In this document: positions 63,440 to 64,000 of the stretch, in pieces
Position numbering within the stretch: the stretch's first letter is position 1
How the letters are laid out: every line of letters begins with the position of its first letter
NCBI GenBank assembly: GCA_030681645.1
Contig: JAUXRX010000036.1
Location: forward strand, 1 to 64,000
Direction of reading: 5' to 3'
From: Archangium sp.
Lineage (GTDB): Bacteria > Myxococcota > Myxococcia > Myxococcales > Myxococcaceae
Length of the DNA stretch: 64,000 nt
Program-made: the position numbers and the translations under genes
Notes under the pieces: generated by a model
The model's input: only the letters and a program-made list of their open reading frames with translations
Told to the model about the DNA's origin: nothing
The model's database searches: none

Positions 63440-63880
63440 TCACCGACTATCCAGGCAAATGGTCACCGGCCCGTCGTTCACGAGGGCCACCTTCATGTCG
63501 GCGGCGAAGACGCCTTCCTGCACCTCGAGCCCCAGCGCCCGGCACCGCGCACAGAACTCGGCATACATCCGCTTCGCCTCCTCGGGAGGCATGGCGTCGA
63601 TGAAGCTCGGCCGCCGACCCTTCTTCGTGTCGGCGAACAAGGTGAACTGGCTCACCACCAGCAGCGCCTTCGAGGTCTCCATCAGCGACAGGTTCATCTT
63701 CCCCGCGGCGTCCTCGAAGATCCGCAAGCCGGGGATCTTGTCGACCATGAACTCGAGGTCCTTCTCGGTGTCGCCCTTGCCCACGCCGAGCAGCACCAGC
63801 AGGCCCGGGCCGATCTGCCCGGTGATCTTCCCGTCGACGGTGACCGACGCCTCTTTGACCCGCTGCAGGACCGCGCGCAT
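63440..63880 (-). CDS. dtd: D-aminoacyl-tRNA deacylase
   Basis: 146 residues, normal DTD length. MRAVLQRVKEASVTVDGKIT, VSQFTLFADTKKGRRPSF (the SQxTL active-site loop) and the C-terminal VALVNDGPVTICLDS (the N-x-G-P-V/T motif) are diagnostic. It removes D-amino acids and glycine from mischarged tRNA. ATG 63880 overlaps the stop of the upstream gene by one base (TGATG). Confidence 0.96.
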   Translation of the reverse strand: MRAVLQRVKEASVTVDGKITGQIGPGLLVLLGVGKGDTEKDLEFMVDKIPGLRIFEDAAGKMNLSLMETSKALLVVSQFTLFADTKKGRRPSFIDAMPPEEAKRMYAEFCARCRALGLEVQEGVFAADMKVALVNDGPVTICLDSR

Positions 63881-64000
63881 CAGCTCCCATACCTCTCGAT
63901 GTACCGCTTCACCGACAGCTTCTTCGCCGTGTTGTCGGACGACATGTAGCGGAGCTTGCCGAAGATCTCCCGCTCCGGACCCCACGCCCGGTCGTACCGG
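63880..64000 (-). CDS. C-terminal end of a probable class II DNA photolyase (5' end outside the window)
   Basis: Only 39 codons are present, reading RYDRAWGPEREIFGKLRYMS, then SDNTAKKLSVKRYIERYGS and stop. The phrase E-R-x-I-F-G-K-x-R-Y-M followed by K-x-x-V-x-x-Y-I resembles the C-terminus of class II cyclobutane-dimer photolyases, which repair UV dimers with FAD. With so little sequence this is a tentative call. Confidence 0.55.
   Translation of the reverse strand, partial: RYDRAWGPEREIFGKLRYMSSDNTAKKLSVKRYIERYGS

Overview
The window is high-GC, densely packed bacterial DNA that reads as a chromosomal segment of a Myxococcota (myxobacterial) genome. This rests on family content: FHA-domain sigma-54 activators, a Ser/Thr kinase fused to cyclase-like and AAA domains, a TIGR02996-type leucine-rich-repeat protein, zinc-ribbon/TPR proteins, lipoproteins with very long Gly-rich linkers, and exported proteins carrying Asp-Ala-Gly spacers. 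No rRNA, tRNA, CRISPR array, intact insertion sequence or phage block was recognised. About 59 protein genes are supported; the last is cut by the right edge.

Layout. 0.2-9.7 kb: ftsK on the minus strand, then a plus-strand chain of a zinc-ribbon/TPR protein, gatC, gatA, a DUF4870 membrane protein, gatB and an LRR protein, mostly with 4-base start/stop overlaps. 9.7-14.5 kb: a secreted protein, a GGQ ribosome-rescue factor, a flavin halogenase-like oxidoreductase, two small minus-strand genes, then OsmC coupled to a single-haem CxxCH protein. 14.6-20.7 kb: a signalling island with the kinase, a GspE-N-domain protein, an FHA/sigma-54 activator and three small paralogues of an unrecognised domain. 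20.8-25.6 kb: an apparently split RdgC pair, rplU-rpmA-obgE (Obg with a lysine-rich tail), an rRNA/tRNA 2'-O-methyltransferase and lolA.

25.6-39.4 kb: a repeat-filled gap, a lipoprotein with a retropepsin-like fold, a LysR regulator divergent from a DUF4139 protein, envelope proteins, a creatininase-family amidohydrolase, a benzoate-CoA-ligase-family enzyme, a glycosyltransferase, an ECF sigma factor with its FecR-type anti-sigma, and an MgtC-type membrane protein. 39.5-49.6 kb: acyl-CoA metabolism, with minus-strand SDR-RidA-enoyl-CoA hydratase-acyl-CoA dehydrogenase, a dienoyl-CoA-reductase-like SDR, and a plus-strand run of lipoprotein, lipoprotein, glutaryl-CoA dehydrogenase, lipoprotein and thioesterase. 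Together with the ligase at 33.4 kb this suggests catabolism of an aromatic acid through CoA thioesters.

49.6-64 kb: an EXPERA-domain membrane protein, a DUF2058 protein, a lipoprotein, a small basic protein, a catalytically dead M3-like peptidase, an RluA-type pseudouridine synthase, an outer-membrane protein, a 1232-residue repeat protein, a second FHA/sigma-54 activator, a methyltransferase, a heptosyltransferase, dtd and the end of a probable class II photolyase.

The most unusual material is non-coding. A roughly 270-bp element occurs twice in opposite orientation around a pair of 15-bp palindromes spaced 21 bp centre to centre. A dispersed 25-bp inverted-repeat family marks transcription ends, and one copy has entered a lipoprotein signal peptide. 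Two other long palindromes lie at 33.3 and 50.9 kb. Among proteins, the three-member W-x-x-H-[HY]-G-x-P family around the FHA activator is the best candidate for something undescribed.
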